Below, piece by piece: positions 16,114-25,109 of a DNA stretch of 55,662 bases. The translations under genes were made by a program, and so were the position numbers. The DNA lies in contig JAICQO010000038.1 of assembly GCA_025937835.1 (NCBI GenBank), positions 1 to 55,662 of the forward strand, in the 5' to 3' direction. Position 1 is the first letter of the stretch. Each line of letters opens with the position of its first letter. The DNA is from Polyangiaceae bacterium. GTDB taxonomy: Bacteria > Myxococcota_A > Polyangia > Polyangiales > Polyangiaceae. The notes under the pieces are model-generated. The model saw only the letters and a program-made list of their open reading frames with translations. It had not been told where the DNA came from and made no database searches.

Positions 16114-19100
16114 ACGTGTCGAAGCCCTTCATCCTGCGTCCGATCGCGACCAGCCTGGTGATGCTGGCGATTCTCGCGTTCGGCGCGATGGCCTATTTCA
16201 AGCTACCCGTCGCCGCCCTGCCGGACGTCGACTTTCCGACGATCAACGTCAGCGCGTCGCTGCCCGGCGCGAGCTCCGAGACCATGGCTTCGTCGGTGGC
16301 GACGCCGCTCGAGAAGGAGTTCTCGGCCATCGACGGCCTGGAATCGATGAGCTCCGAGAGCTCGCTCGGTTCCACGAACATCACGCTGCAGTTCGACCTC
16401 GGGCGCGATCTCGACTCGGCCGCGCAGGACGTCCAGGCCGCGATCTCGCGCGCGAGCAGCCGCCTGCCCGACAACATGCCGTCCACGCCGAGCTACCGCA
16501 AGGTGAACCCGGCGGACCAATCGATCCTGATCCTGTCCCTGTCGTCGAAGACGTTGCCCCTCTATACGGTCAACGAGTTCGCCGAGACCCGGCTCGCGCA
16601 GATCATCTCGCAGGTGCGCGGCGTCGCGCAGGTCCAGATCTACGGCTCGCAAAAGTACGCGGTCCGCGTGCAGGCCGATCCGCAGAAGCTCGCCTCGCGC
16701 AAGCTGGGGCTCGACGACGTGGCGCGCGCAATTCAAGGCGCCAACGTCAATTTGCCGACCGGCACGCTGTACGGCCCGGACAAGGCCTTCGCGATCGAGA
16801 CCAACGGCCAGCTCGAGGACGCGGCCTCCTACTCGGAGATGGTCGTCGCCTACCAGAACGGTGCGGCCGTGCGCGTGCGCGACGTCGGGCGCGCCATCGA
16901 CGGCGTCGAGAACGACAAGACCGCCGCCTGGTACGCCACGGCCAGCGGCTCGCAGCGCGCGATCATCCTCGCGGTCCAGAAGCAGCCGGGCGCCAACACC
17001 GTGGCCGTCAACCAGGAGATCGACCGGCTGCTCCCGGCCTTTCGCCAAGAGCTGCCCGGCGCGGTCGAGCTCGACGTGCTGTTCGACCGCTCGCTGACCG
17101 TCAAGGAGTCCGTACACGACGTCGAGCTGACGCTGGTGTTCACGCTGGTGCTGGTCGTGCTCGTGATCTTTCTGTTCTTGCGGCGCGTGATGGCCACGCT
17201 GATCCCGAGTCTGTCGATGCCGCTCGCGATCCTGTTCACGTTCGCGGGCATGTACCTGCTCGGCTTCTCGCTCAACAATCTGTCGCTGATGGCGCTGACC
17301 TTGAGCGTCGGCTTCGTCGTCGACGACGCGATCGTGGTGCTCGAAAACGTGGTTCGCCACCTCGAAATGGGCAAAAAGCCCATGCAGGCCGCGCTCGACG
17401 CCAGCGCAGAGATCGGCTTCACGATCGTGTCGATGACGCTGTCGCTCGTGGCAGTGTTCATCCCGTTCTTGTTCATGGGCGGGATCCTCGGGAGCCTGTT
17501 CGAGGAATTTGCAGTCACGATCGCGATCGCGATCCTGGTCTCCGGTTTCGTGTCGCTGACTTTGACGCCGATGATGAGCGCGCGGTTGCTCAAGCCCGGG
17601 TCGCACAGCTCACCGGGTCGCTTCTACCAGGCGACCGAGCGCGGGTTCGAGGCCGCGGTCCGGCTCTACGACCGGGTGCTCGTGAGGGTGCTCGGGCACA
17701 AGCGGCTGACGATGTTGTTTTCGGCAGCGGTGCTCGCGGCGACGGTCGCGCTGTTCGTGGCGATGCCCAAGGGCTTTCTACCCACGGAAGACACCGAGCA
17801 GCTCAACGTCACGACCGAAGCCGCCGAGGGCGTGTCCTACGAAACCGCCGAGCGGCTCCAGCAGCAAGCCGCGGACATCCTGCGCAACCACCCCGACGTG
17901 GCGAGCCTGATGTCGAACGTCGGCGCGCGGAACGGCCGCGGAGGCTCGAACCAGGGCCGCTCGTTCCTGCGCTTGAAGCCGCGCTCCGAGCGCGAAGCCA
18001 GCGCCCAGGAGGTGGCCACGGATCTCGCGAAAAGGCTGTCGGTCCTGCCCGGCATGCAGGCCTTCGTCAGCGTGCCGCCGCCGATCCGGCTCGGCGGGCG
18101 CACCACCAAGAGCGAATACCAGCTCACCCTGCAATCGACCGACACCGATGTGCTCTTCGAACAAGCGCCGCGTCTGGCGCAGGAGCTTGCGAAGTCTCCG
18201 CTGCTCACGGACGTGACCACGGACGTCCAACTCAAGAACCCCGAAGTCAATCTGCACATCGATCGCGAACGCGCCGCCCAGCTCGGCGTGTCCGTGTCGC
18301 GGATCGAAGACGCGCTGTACAGCGCCTACGGCTCGCGCCAGGTCTCGAGCATCTACACCAGCAACAACAACTACGACGTGATCCTCGAGCTCGACCCGCT
18401 GACGCAGCGCGATCCGTCGGCGCTGCGCCTGCTCCACGTGCGCGCGGACAGCGGCGCGCTGGTCCCGCTCGGCGCTCTCGCCGACGTCAAAGAAGGCGTG
18501 GGGCCGCTCACCGTGAGCCACACCGGGCAGCTGCCGTCGGCCACGGTGTCCTTCAATTTGAAGCCGGGCCACTCCCTGAGCGAGGCCGTGAACGTGGCCG
18601 AGGCCACCGCCGCGCGCATCCTTCCGCCGAACATCACGGCCAGGTTTCAGGGCTCGGCCCAGGCATTCCAGGATTCCCTGCAAGGGCTCGGGATCCTGCT
18701 GATCGTGGCCGTCTTCGTGATCTACCTGGTGCTCGGCATCCTGTACGAGAGCTTGCTGCACCCGCTCACGATCCTTTCGGCGCTGCCGTTCGCCGGGTTC
18801 GGCGCGCTGATCACACTGCTCGTGTTCGGTCAGGACCTGAACGTCTACGCGTTCGTCGGCGTGATCTTGCTGGTCGGCCTGGTGAAGAAGAACGGCATCA
18901 TGATGATCGACTTCGCGATCGAGTCTCGCAAAGATCCGAGCGTCACCGCCGAAGCGGCGATCCGCGAAGCCTGCCTGGTGCGCTTCCGGCCGATCATGAT
19001 GACGACCATGGCGGCGCTGCTCGGCACGCTGCCGATCGCGCTCGGCATCGGTGCCGGCGCCGAAGCCCGCCAACCACTCGGCCTGGCCGTGGTCGGCGGG

Positions 19101-19241
19101 CTCTTGTTCTCCCAGTTGCTCACGCTGTGCGTGACCCCGGTGTTCTACGTGTACGTCGAGCAATTCGGCGCCTGGACACGCCGCAAGATGCACCGCGAGC
19201 GACCCGCGGAGTGGGCCGCGACCTCCGAGCGCGTTACTTGA
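16110..19241 (+). CDS. RND multidrug efflux permease (HAE1 family, MdtB/C-like)
   Basis: A 1043-residue inner-membrane proton/drug antiporter of usual length, with twelve membrane segments in two repeats. The proton-relay Asp405/Asp406 lie in the fourth segment (G-F-V-V-D-D-A-I-V-V-L-E-N) and the facing Lys pair in G-L-V-K-K-N-G-I-M-M-I-D. The N-terminus (L-P-V-A-A-L-P-D-V-D-F-P-T-I) and early domain resemble MdtB/MdtC more than AcrB. It works as a trimer with the coupled adaptor. No TolC-like outer-membrane gene follows, so the channel must be encoded elsewhere. The substrate range is unknown. Confidence 0.94.
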   Translation: MNVSKPFILRPIATSLVMLAILAFGAMAYFKLPVAALPDVDFPTINVSASLPGASSETMASSVATPLEKEFSAIDGLESMSSESSLGSTNITLQFDLGRDLDSAAQDVQAAISRASSRLPDNMPSTPSYRKVNPADQSILILSLSSKTLPLYTVNEFAETRLAQIISQVRGVAQVQIYGSQKYAVRVQADPQKLASRKLGLDDVARAIQGANVNLPTGTLYGPDKAFAIETNGQLEDAASYSEMVVAYQNGAAVRVRDVGRAIDGVENDKTAAWYATASGSQRAIILAVQKQPGANTVAVNQEIDRLLPAFRQELPGAVELDVLFDRSLTVKESVHDVELTLVFTLVLVVLVIFLFLRRVMATLIPSLSMPLAILFTFAGMYLLGFSLNNLSLMALTLSVGFVVDDAIVVLENVVRHLEMGKKPMQAALDASAEIGFTIVSMTLSLVAVFIPFLFMGGILGSLFEEFAVTIAIAILVSGFVSLTLTPMMSARLLKPGSHSSPGRFYQATERGFEAAVRLYDRVLVRVLGHKRLTMLFSAAVLAATVALFVAMPKGFLPTEDTEQLNVTTEAAEGVSYETAERLQQQAADILRNHPDVASLMSNVGARNGRGGSNQGRSFLRLKPRSEREASAQEVATDLAKRLSVLPGMQAFVSVPPPIRLGGRTTKSEYQLTLQSTDTDVLFEQAPRLAQELAKSPLLTDVTTDVQLKNPEVNLHIDRERAAQLGVSVSRIEDALYSAYGSRQVSSIYTSNNNYDVILELDPLTQRDPSALRLLHVRADSGALVPLGALADVKEGVGPLTVSHTGQLPSATVSFNLKPGHSLSEAVNVAEATAARILPPNITARFQGSAQAFQDSLQGLGILLIVAVFVIYLVLGILYESLLHPLTILSALPFAGFGALITLLVFGQDLNVYAFVGVILLVGLVKKNGIMMIDFAIESRKDPSVTAEAAIREACLVRFRPIMMTTMAALLGTLPIALGIGAGAEARQPLGLAVVGGLLFSQLLTLCVTPVFYVYVEQFGAWTRRKMHRERPAEWAATSERVT

Positions 19242-19341
19242 TCCGGCTCTGAGCTCGGCGCCGCTGCAGATTTCGGCGCTGGTTCCGCACGATCCGCGAG
19301 ACGCGTTTCTTCGGATTCGTCATCAGCTACCTTCACCCGGG

Positions 19342-19941
19342 ATGACGCCCGTCAGCCTACGCACGGCCCGCCCCGAGGACGCCCCCGCGATCGCCGAGAT
19401 TTACCGGCCCTACGTGACCGACACCGTGATCACCTTCGAGCTCGACCCGCCCAGCGCGCCCGAGTTCGCGTCGCGGATGGAGGCGCTGCGGGACCTGGCA
19501 CCGTGGTTGGTGTGCGAGGTGGAAGGCAACGTCGTGGGCTACGCGTACGCAGCCAAGCACCACGAGCGCGCGGCGTACCAGTGGGCGCTGAACGCCGCGG
19601 TGTACCTTTCCGCTGCGCACCAGCGGCGCGGGCTCGGTCGCGCTCTGTACACGGCGTTGTTCGAGCTCTTGCGCTTACAGGGCTTCTGTTCCGTGCACGG
19701 CGGCATCACCCTACCGAACGCCCCCAGCGTGGGGCTGCACGAGTCACTCGGCTTCCGTCGCGTGGCACTGTACCCAGCCGTCGGCTTCAAGTTGGGCGCC
19801 TGGTACGACGTCGGCTGGTGGCAGCTCGAGCTCCGCCCGCGGCTCGGCGAGCCCCCGGCGCTCCTCACCCCGGAGGCCGCCCGCGCAGCATTTCCGGAGC
19901 AATGGGACGCCGCGCTGGCGAACGCGCAGTGGACGAGGTGA
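19342..19941 (+). CDS. GNAT acetyltransferase, phosphinothricin acetyltransferase-like
   Basis: A 199-residue GNAT enzyme. It begins with the R-x-A-R-P-E-D-A-P-A-I-A-E-I-Y block of the Pat/Bar/YncA group, carries the acetyl-CoA loop Q-R-R-G-L-G-R-A-L-Y, and continues with L-H-E-S-L-G-F-R and G-W-W-Q-L near the end. Such enzymes acetylate small amines, including phosphinothricin and methionine sulfoximine; the real substrate here is unknown. The ATG at 19342 is close to the family start. It lies 100 bp after the efflux permease, so resistance to amino-acid analogues would fit the context but is not shown. Confidence 0.85.
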   Translation: MTPVSLRTARPEDAPAIAEIYRPYVTDTVITFELDPPSAPEFASRMEALRDLAPWLVCEVEGNVVGYAYAAKHHERAAYQWALNAAVYLSAAHQRRGLGRALYTALFELLRLQGFCSVHGGITLPNAPSVGLHESLGFRRVALYPAVGFKLGAWYDVGWWQLELRPRLGEPPALLTPEAARAAFPEQWDAALANAQWTR

Positions 19942-19996
19942 CGGCTCCGGTGTAACCCCAGGCTGCGCTCGGCCAGCAACCGAGCGCGGGCAGCGG

Positions 19997-21631
19997 TTGT
20001 TCGGAATCTCTCGAAAAATCAAGGCGTTCGTGCGCTTCGCGCGGCGCGGTGGCGCGGCCCGCGCCTGGCCGTGCGTGTTCGTGGTGGCGTTGTTGGCCCT
20101 CGGGCTCGTGCTGCGTGCCCGCGGCTACCTGTTCGGCGTGATCCCCTTCTGGCTGGACGAAGGGAGCTGGGCGCTGCTGCTCACCGACCAGCCGATCCTC
20201 GACCAGCTGATCCGACCGATCGCGTTCGTGACGTTCAGCAAGCTGATGGCTCTGGGGTTCGGTCTGCGCGAAGCGTCGCTGCGTTTCTTGCCGTGGTTAT
20301 CGGGACTGTCAGCGATGCTGCTCGCTGTGCCCCTGTCACGGCGCTTGTTCGAGAGCACCGCCGCGCGGCTGTTGTTCATCGCGATCCTCGCCCTGCACCC
20401 GAACGCGATCGACTTCGCCAAAGAGTTCAAGCCGTATTCGGTCTCGCTCGGGCTACACGTGGCCTGCGCCTTCGCCGCGGCAACCTATGCGCACTCGCGG
20501 AAAACCGGCTGGCTCGTGCTCACGATGTCGCTCGCCGGGTTCGGCATCCTGTTCGCGCAGGACACGCTGTTCGTTTGCCCCGGCGTGTACCTGGTGATCG
20601 GCTACACCGCCTATCGCGCGAAGCAGTACCGGCACCTGGTGTTCGGCGCGGTGGGCGCCGCGCTCAGCGTCGGCTTGACCCTCGGCCTGTATTTCCTGGT
20701 CTGGAGCCGCATTGCCACGGGCGGCGGCTCGGACACCAACTACTGGGGGAAAAAGTACGACGTCTTTTACCTCGAGGGGACGAGCCCCGGCACGCTCTGG
20801 TCGTGGACGCTCGACAAGCTCGGCGAGCTCGCGGCGATGCCGGGGGTCCGGCGCGAGCTATGGCCGGAGCACCACGTCTTTTCGCGAGAGGTCGCCGAAC
20901 AGCTGCAATCGATCGACGCGAAGCTGTGGTGGTGTCTGGCCGCGCTGGGGCTCGTCAGTCTCGCAGTGCGCCGTCGGGTCGTACCCTTGCTGCTGCTCGT
21001 GACGCCGCTGCTCGTGTTCACGGCGTTCGGGCTGCTCGGCTACTGGCCGTACGGCCACTTTCGCACCAACCTGTTTGCGCTGTTCTACAGTGCCGCCTTC
21101 GCCGCGGCGGCGTTCGAGCTGCCGCTGCCGAAAGTTGCCAACCCTTCGCGGTGGCTGTCCGCCGTTCCGGCGCTCGCGTTGGTGGTCCTGCCGCTGCTCG
21201 TGTTCGAACGCGATTGGCACCGCTTCAAAGAGAGCACGATCACCGGCAACTACCCGATTCAAGAGGTGTTCTCGACGCTGCTCGAGCTCCAGGGCAGGCG
21301 CCCCTCGGACGGCGAGCCCGACGTCCTGGTCATCGACCTCGACGGCTGCGACCTGTGGGAGCTCTACACGCAGCGGCACCCGGACTACGTGGAGCTCGGC
21401 AAGGAGCTCGCCCGTCGCTTTCGAATGGAGTGCTCGCACAGAAAGCGCGGTTCGTCCTTCACCTACGGGCAGCGCAGGCGCCGCCACTACGACAAAACGC
21501 GGGTCTGGTACGTCCTCTCGCGTGAGCTCGAGGAGTTTCCCAAGGATCTGCCCGACGATCTGGACGTGATCGGCAAACGCTGGGTCGGCGTGAACCAATC
21601 GACGTTGATCATTGGATTGAGTTCTTCCTAG
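19997..21631 (+). CDS. GT-C-type membrane glycosyltransferase-like protein
   Basis: A 544-residue integral membrane protein with about ten hydrophobic segments up to residue 400 and a soluble C-terminal domain. The first loop has W-L-D-E-G (acidic pair near residue 54), and the second cluster has H-P-N-A-I-D-F-A-K-E-F-K-P-Y-S, both features of the GT39/ArnT-like family that uses polyprenyl-phosphate sugars on the outer face of the inner membrane. The acceptor is unknown. The annotated start is a TTG at 19997 and is uncertain; downstream TTG/GTG codons are possible. The Gly/Cys-rich lipoprotein follows 40 bp downstream and could be in the same operon. Confidence 0.7.
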   Translation: MFGISRKIKAFVRFARRGGAARAWPCVFVVALLALGLVLRARGYLFGVIPFWLDEGSWALLLTDQPILDQLIRPIAFVTFSKLMALGFGLREASLRFLPWLSGLSAMLLAVPLSRRLFESTAARLLFIAILALHPNAIDFAKEFKPYSVSLGLHVACAFAAATYAHSRKTGWLVLTMSLAGFGILFAQDTLFVCPGVYLVIGYTAYRAKQYRHLVFGAVGAALSVGLTLGLYFLVWSRIATGGGSDTNYWGKKYDVFYLEGTSPGTLWSWTLDKLGELAAMPGVRRELWPEHHVFSREVAEQLQSIDAKLWWCLAALGLVSLAVRRRVVPLLLLVTPLLVFTAFGLLGYWPYGHFRTNLFALFYSAAFAAAAFELPLPKVANPSRWLSAVPALALVVLPLLVFERDWHRFKESTITGNYPIQEVFSTLLELQGRRPSDGEPDVLVIDLDGCDLWELYTQRHPDYVELGKELARRFRMECSHRKRGSSFTYGQRRRRHYDKTRVWYVLSRELEEFPKDLPDDLDVIGKRWVGVNQSTLIIGLSSS

Positions 21632-21670
21632 GTGCTCAAATTCGAATCGAGTTTGAGCTACACTCCGGCC

Positions 21671-22273
21671 ATGGCGGAAGTGGCGATGCGGAGGCTCGGC
21701 AGGGCGCTGGCCTACGGGGTCGTGGGCGCCGTGATGGTCGCCGGTTGCGGCGGCAACTCCAAGACCGACGTGAACGACGAGGTCGAGACCGGCGGCAAGT
21801 CGAGCAGCACGGGCGGAGCAGGCACGGGCGGAGCGGCGACAGGAGGGACGAAAGCCAACGGCGGCACCCTCAGCACCTTCGGTGGCTCGCCGATCATCGC
21901 GGGCGCTCCCGCCGGCACTGGCGGCGCTGCCAGCGGTGGTTCGAAGGCGACCGGCGGAGATGCGGCGACGAGCGGCGGTTCCGAGTCGGGCGGCGAGGCC
22001 TCCACATCGGGCGGAAGTGCGACGATGGGCGGCACTGGCTCCGGGGAAGCGGGCGCTGCGAGCGGCGGCTCGGGCGGCAGCGCGGAGCTTCCGGACGACT
22101 CCTGCGTCGAGGGTTGCGAAGTGGCACCGGAGACGCCGCTTTGCGGCGAAGAGCGCTTCACCTGGGTCTGCTTCGGCGGGGGCTCGCAAGTGTTCAGAAC
22201 GCCCGAGTGTGAAGACCCCGGAACCCAGGTCCCCCGCTTCTGCTGCTCGAAAGACTTCCGTCCCTGCGAATGA
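21671..22273 (+). CDS. Gly/Ser/Thr-rich lipoprotein with Cys-rich C-terminus
   Basis: A lipoprotein of about 200 residues. The signal ends V-A-G-C; then comes a long Gly/Thr/Ser/Ala linker of G-G-x-x-T/S-G-G type, and a C-terminal domain of about 60 residues with eight Cys, including a C-C pair, which suggests disulfides. An alternative ATG at 21686 has a better ribosome site (GGAAG, 5-nt spacing) and keeps the signal intact. The last bases form ATGA with the start of the next gene, so the two are translationally coupled. The family is not recognised. Whether the Ser/Thr/Cys-rich protein is a partner or substrate of the DUF4135 enzyme is open. Confidence 0.7.
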   Translation: MAEVAMRRLGRALAYGVVGAVMVAGCGGNSKTDVNDEVETGGKSSSTGGAGTGGAATGGTKANGGTLSTFGGSPIIAGAPAGTGGAASGGSKATGGDAATSGGSESGGEASTSGGSATMGGTGSGEAGAASGGSGGSAELPDDSCVEGCEVAPETPLCGEERFTWVCFGGGSQVFRTPECEDPGTQVPRFCCSKDFRPCE

Positions 22274-23469
22274 CCCGCGCAGCGCTCGGCGACTCCCACA
22301 ATTTCGGCCGCCGCGTCACGCTCCGCGGCAAGCGGGTCCATAAACCCCGCGCGCTGCTCTGGGAGTGGCTGGTTTTGTGCCGCGAGAGCCCGCTGCGCAG
22401 CCTGCTCACCGAGCTCGCCGAACGAGACGGCCTCGGTCCGGATGCGTTCGCGTTCTTGCCGTCGCTTCGCTTTTATCCGGCGCGAGGTCAGGCCTTTCAG
22501 GAGGTCGAGGCCGTCGCGCTCGAGCCGCTCCGCGCGCGTTCCCAGCAGAGCCGGCGTGCGCTCGCGGAGATCACCGGTCGGGCGCTGGCGTTGTTCAGCT
22601 GGCTCGGCGTGGCCGACTTGCATTGGGAGAACCTCGTTCTCGGCAGCGACGCGCGCGGCCACGTCGTGTTCGCACCGCTGGACGTCGAGCTGATCCTGTC
22701 CGATCTGTCGCTGCCGACCGAGACCAAGCTCTTGCCCGACGCGGATCCGGAGTATGCCGCCGTCTGCCAGCATGCCTGCGGGGTGCGCCGCGTTCTGCCG
22801 TATCTGGGCAAGCCGGTCGCACCCGCCGATCTGGTGGCGATGCTGGCCGCTCATCACGCCGTGCTCGCGCTGCTCGAGCGTCACTCGCCAGCGATTGCGA
22901 AGGTGTTCGCGGAGCTGCCCGAGCTCGAATCCACGCCGATCCGCGTGTGCTTGCGCGGGACGGACGAATACGTGCTCGCGCGCTCGTCGCAGCAGCTCTG
23001 GCCGCCGCTGCTCGAAGCCGAAGCCGAGCAGCTCGCGCGCGGCGACATCCCGTACTTCTTCCGGCTCTACGGGCAGAAGCGCATCTACTACTACGCGGAT
23101 CCCGAGCTCAGCCGGCTCTCGCACTTGCCCACGCGCGGCGACGTCCCGCGCCTCGAGCCGTTGCTGTCGGTCGCGCGCGGCCTCCGCTCGCCGAACCGCG
23201 AGAAGCTCCGCACCGAAGGCCTGTTCGCGGTGCTGGGTGCCTTCGATCACCCGACCTTCACGGGTCAAACCCACGAGCACGCAGGGCTCCGAGTCGACTT
23301 TCGCCCGAGAGGCCTGCGGCTGAAGCTGCCGTCGGGGGAAGAGCTCGAATCCCGGCGCAATCTCAGCGCCTACGTCAGCAGCGTGTACCAGCCCTGCAGC
23401 TGCGGAGAGGTGCGCTCCGTGTTCGTCCCCCCGGTCACCCGCTGCAACGCCAGCGGTCGCGCGCCGTAA
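22270..23469 (+). CDS. Stand-alone LanM-type dehydratase core (DUF4135-like)
   Basis: A 399-residue cytosolic protein that matches the kinase-like dehydratase core of class II lanthipeptide synthetases. In order: G-D-S-H-N-F-G-R (Asp8, His10), K-P-R (Lys25), D-L-H-W-E-N (Asp116, His118, Asn121), P-L-D-V-E (Asp138, Glu140), R-V-C-L-R-G-T (Arg225, Thr231) and R-G-D-I-P-Y-F (257-263). In LanM enzymes these motifs supply Ser/Thr phosphorylation and phosphate elimination. The usual N-terminal cap of about 200 residues and the C-terminal LanC-like cyclase are both absent, and no short precursor peptide gene was found nearby. Translation is coupled (ATGA) to the lipoprotein upstream; the DTW gene starts 30 bp downstream. 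Assignment of the fold is fairly strong; function is open. Confidence 0.72.
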   Translation: MTRAALGDSHNFGRRVTLRGKRVHKPRALLWEWLVLCRESPLRSLLTELAERDGLGPDAFAFLPSLRFYPARGQAFQEVEAVALEPLRARSQQSRRALAEITGRALALFSWLGVADLHWENLVLGSDARGHVVFAPLDVELILSDLSLPTETKLLPDADPEYAAVCQHACGVRRVLPYLGKPVAPADLVAMLAAHHAVLALLERHSPAIAKVFAELPELESTPIRVCLRGTDEYVLARSSQQLWPPLLEAEAEQLARGDIPYFFRLYGQKRIYYYADPELSRLSHLPTRGDVPRLEPLLSVARGLRSPNREKLRTEGLFAVLGAFDHPTFTGQTHEHAGLRVDFRPRGLRLKLPSGEELESRRNLSAYVSSVYQPCSCGEVRSVFVPPVTRCNASGRAP

Positions 23470-23499
23470 ATTTGCTAGAACCAGCGGCCCGAGCGCGCC

Positions 23500-24141
23500 T
23501 TGACCGAAACCATCTGCGAAACTTGTCACCGTCCGAGCGCCGCGTGCGTCTGCGATCGGATCACGTCGTACCGCACCCGCCGGCGCGTGCTGATCCTCCA
23601 GCACCCGCAGGAGCAAGATGCGCTGCTCGGCTCCGCGCAGCTCGTCACGGCCTGCTTACCGAAGGCGCAGCTCGTCGTGGGCTTGAGCTGGCGCAACCTC
23701 GCACACGCGCTCGGTGAAGAGAGCGCCGATCCACGCCGCTGGGCCGTGCTCTTCCCGGACAAGGAAACCGAGGCGGACCAGGCCACGACCAGAAGCGGCG
23801 TCGAGTTCGATCCGCGCGAGCTCGAGGGCATCATCGTGCTCGACGGCACCTGGTCCAAAGCCAAGACGCTGTGGTGGCGCAACCCCTGGCTGAACAAGCT
23901 GAACCGCCTGTCGCTGAAGCCCACCAAACCGTCGATCTATGGCCGGCTCCGCGCCGAGCCGCGCCGCGAGTTCGTCTCCACTCTCGAGTCGGTGGCGCAC
24001 GCGCTGGTCCTGTGCGGCGAATCTCCGGAGACCGCTGCCGGCCTCGAGCGCATCTTCCGAACGCTCGTGCAGCGTGTGCGGGACGGGAATTTGATGCCCG
24101 TCCCGGCGCGACGAAAGCCGCGACAGCGCCCGGGCGCCTGA
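23500..24141 (+). CDS. DTW-domain tRNA-uridine aminocarboxypropyltransferase
   Basis: A 213-residue DTW-domain protein. Cys6, Cys9, Cys16 and Cys18 form an N-terminal zinc-type cluster, and the defining motif appears as D-G-T-W at 115-118, followed by K-A-K-T-L and K-P-S-I-Y-G-R-L-R. DTW proteins transfer the aminocarboxypropyl group of S-adenosylmethionine to uridine (acp3U) in tRNA. The start is a TTG just before the Cys cluster. It is the third gene of a probable operon with the lipoprotein and LanM-like protein, perhaps fortuitously. Confidence 0.87.
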   Translation: MTETICETCHRPSAACVCDRITSYRTRRRVLILQHPQEQDALLGSAQLVTACLPKAQLVVGLSWRNLAHALGEESADPRRWAVLFPDKETEADQATTRSGVEFDPRELEGIIVLDGTWSKAKTLWWRNPWLNKLNRLSLKPTKPSIYGRLRAEPRREFVSTLESVAHALVLCGESPETAAGLERIFRTLVQRVRDGNLMPVPARRKPRQRPGA

Positions 24142-24266
24142 GTCGCGCCGCTCTTAGTAGGAAGATTGGGTTGGCCGATCCGTCGGGTTCGTGGCGTATC
24201 CCTCTCTGGCAGCGCCCTGGTCGGGGCTCCACTTCTTCATTCCATCACTGAAGAAAAGGAGCTCTC

Positions 24267-25109
24267 GTGCCCACCCTCATCGAACTCTTCACCGATCCGA
24301 TCTCGCTCGCCTTCTTCGGCGTCTTCGCCGCGCTGTGGCTGGTGGAGGCGCGCTTCCCCGCCCGCACGCTACCGACGATCCGCGGACACCGGCTGCGCGG
24401 CGTCGCGTCGCTGCTCGCGTTCTTCCTCGTGTCGTCGTACCTGCCGTTGCTGGTCGCGCCCTGGCTCGAACCGTTGCGTCTCTTCGATCTGAGCTTTCTC
24501 GGCGCCTGGGGCGGCGGCTTTGCGGCGTATCTCGTGTACCAGATCTTCGCGTACGCTTATCACCGCACGCTTCACCGCTTCGATGGGCTGTTTCGCGCCG
24601 TCCATCAAATGCACCACAGCGCGGAGCGGCTCGATGTCGCGAGCGCGTTCCTGTTCGGCCCGCTCGATATGATCGGCTGGACGCTCGTGTCCACCGTTGC
24701 GCTGTCGTTGATCGGCATTTCCACCTCGGCGACAGTGGTGTTCCTCTTGTTCGGAGCGCTGCTCAGCACGTTCCAACACGCGAACCTCAACACGCCGCGC
24801 TGGCTCGGATACATCGTCCAGCGCCCCGAGAGCCATAGCCACCACCACGCGCGCGGTGTGCACGCCCGAAATTACGCCGATCTACCGCTGCTCGACCTGG
24901 TGTTCGGCACCTTCGCGAACCCGCGTGATTTCGCCGCGAGCACCGGCTTCTACGACGGCGCGTCGGCCCGCGTCGTGGACCTGCTACGCGGTCGCGACGT
25001 GACGCGGCCGCCAATCACCGGCGCAGCACGGCTGCGGCAGCGCCTACCGCTGTCCGCGAACGGCGCGACCGAGGGCGCCGAAGCGGCGGCGGTACTGGGC
25101 CGGCGTTAA
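24267..25109 (+). CDS. Sterol desaturase/fatty acid hydroxylase family membrane protein
   Basis: A 280-residue membrane di-iron oxygenase. The His clusters are H99-R-T-L-H, H-Q-M-H-H (His113, 116, 117) and H-S-H-H-H (190-194), the standard set that binds two irons. Four to six hydrophobic segments surround them. The family hydroxylates or desaturates lipids and sterols, and myxobacteria are known for unusual lipids; the substrate is unknown. The start is a GTG with a strong AGGAG site at 5-nt spacing. The last 66 bp overlap the 3' end of the convergent GlxA-type regulator. Confidence 0.86.
   Translation: MPTLIELFTDPISLAFFGVFAALWLVEARFPARTLPTIRGHRLRGVASLLAFFLVSSYLPLLVAPWLEPLRLFDLSFLGAWGGGFAAYLVYQIFAYAYHRTLHRFDGLFRAVHQMHHSAERLDVASAFLFGPLDMIGWTLVSTVALSLIGISTSATVVFLLFGALLSTFQHANLNTPRWLGYIVQRPESHSHHHARGVHARNYADLPLLDLVFGTFANPRDFAASTGFYDGASARVVDLLRGRDVTRPPITGAARLRQRLPLSANGATEGAEAAAVLGRR

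Noticed and set aside
16203-19193. Long minus-strand open frames opposite the RND permease
   Set aside because: Shadow of the permease; low-complexity Glu/His/Arg/Gln sequence.
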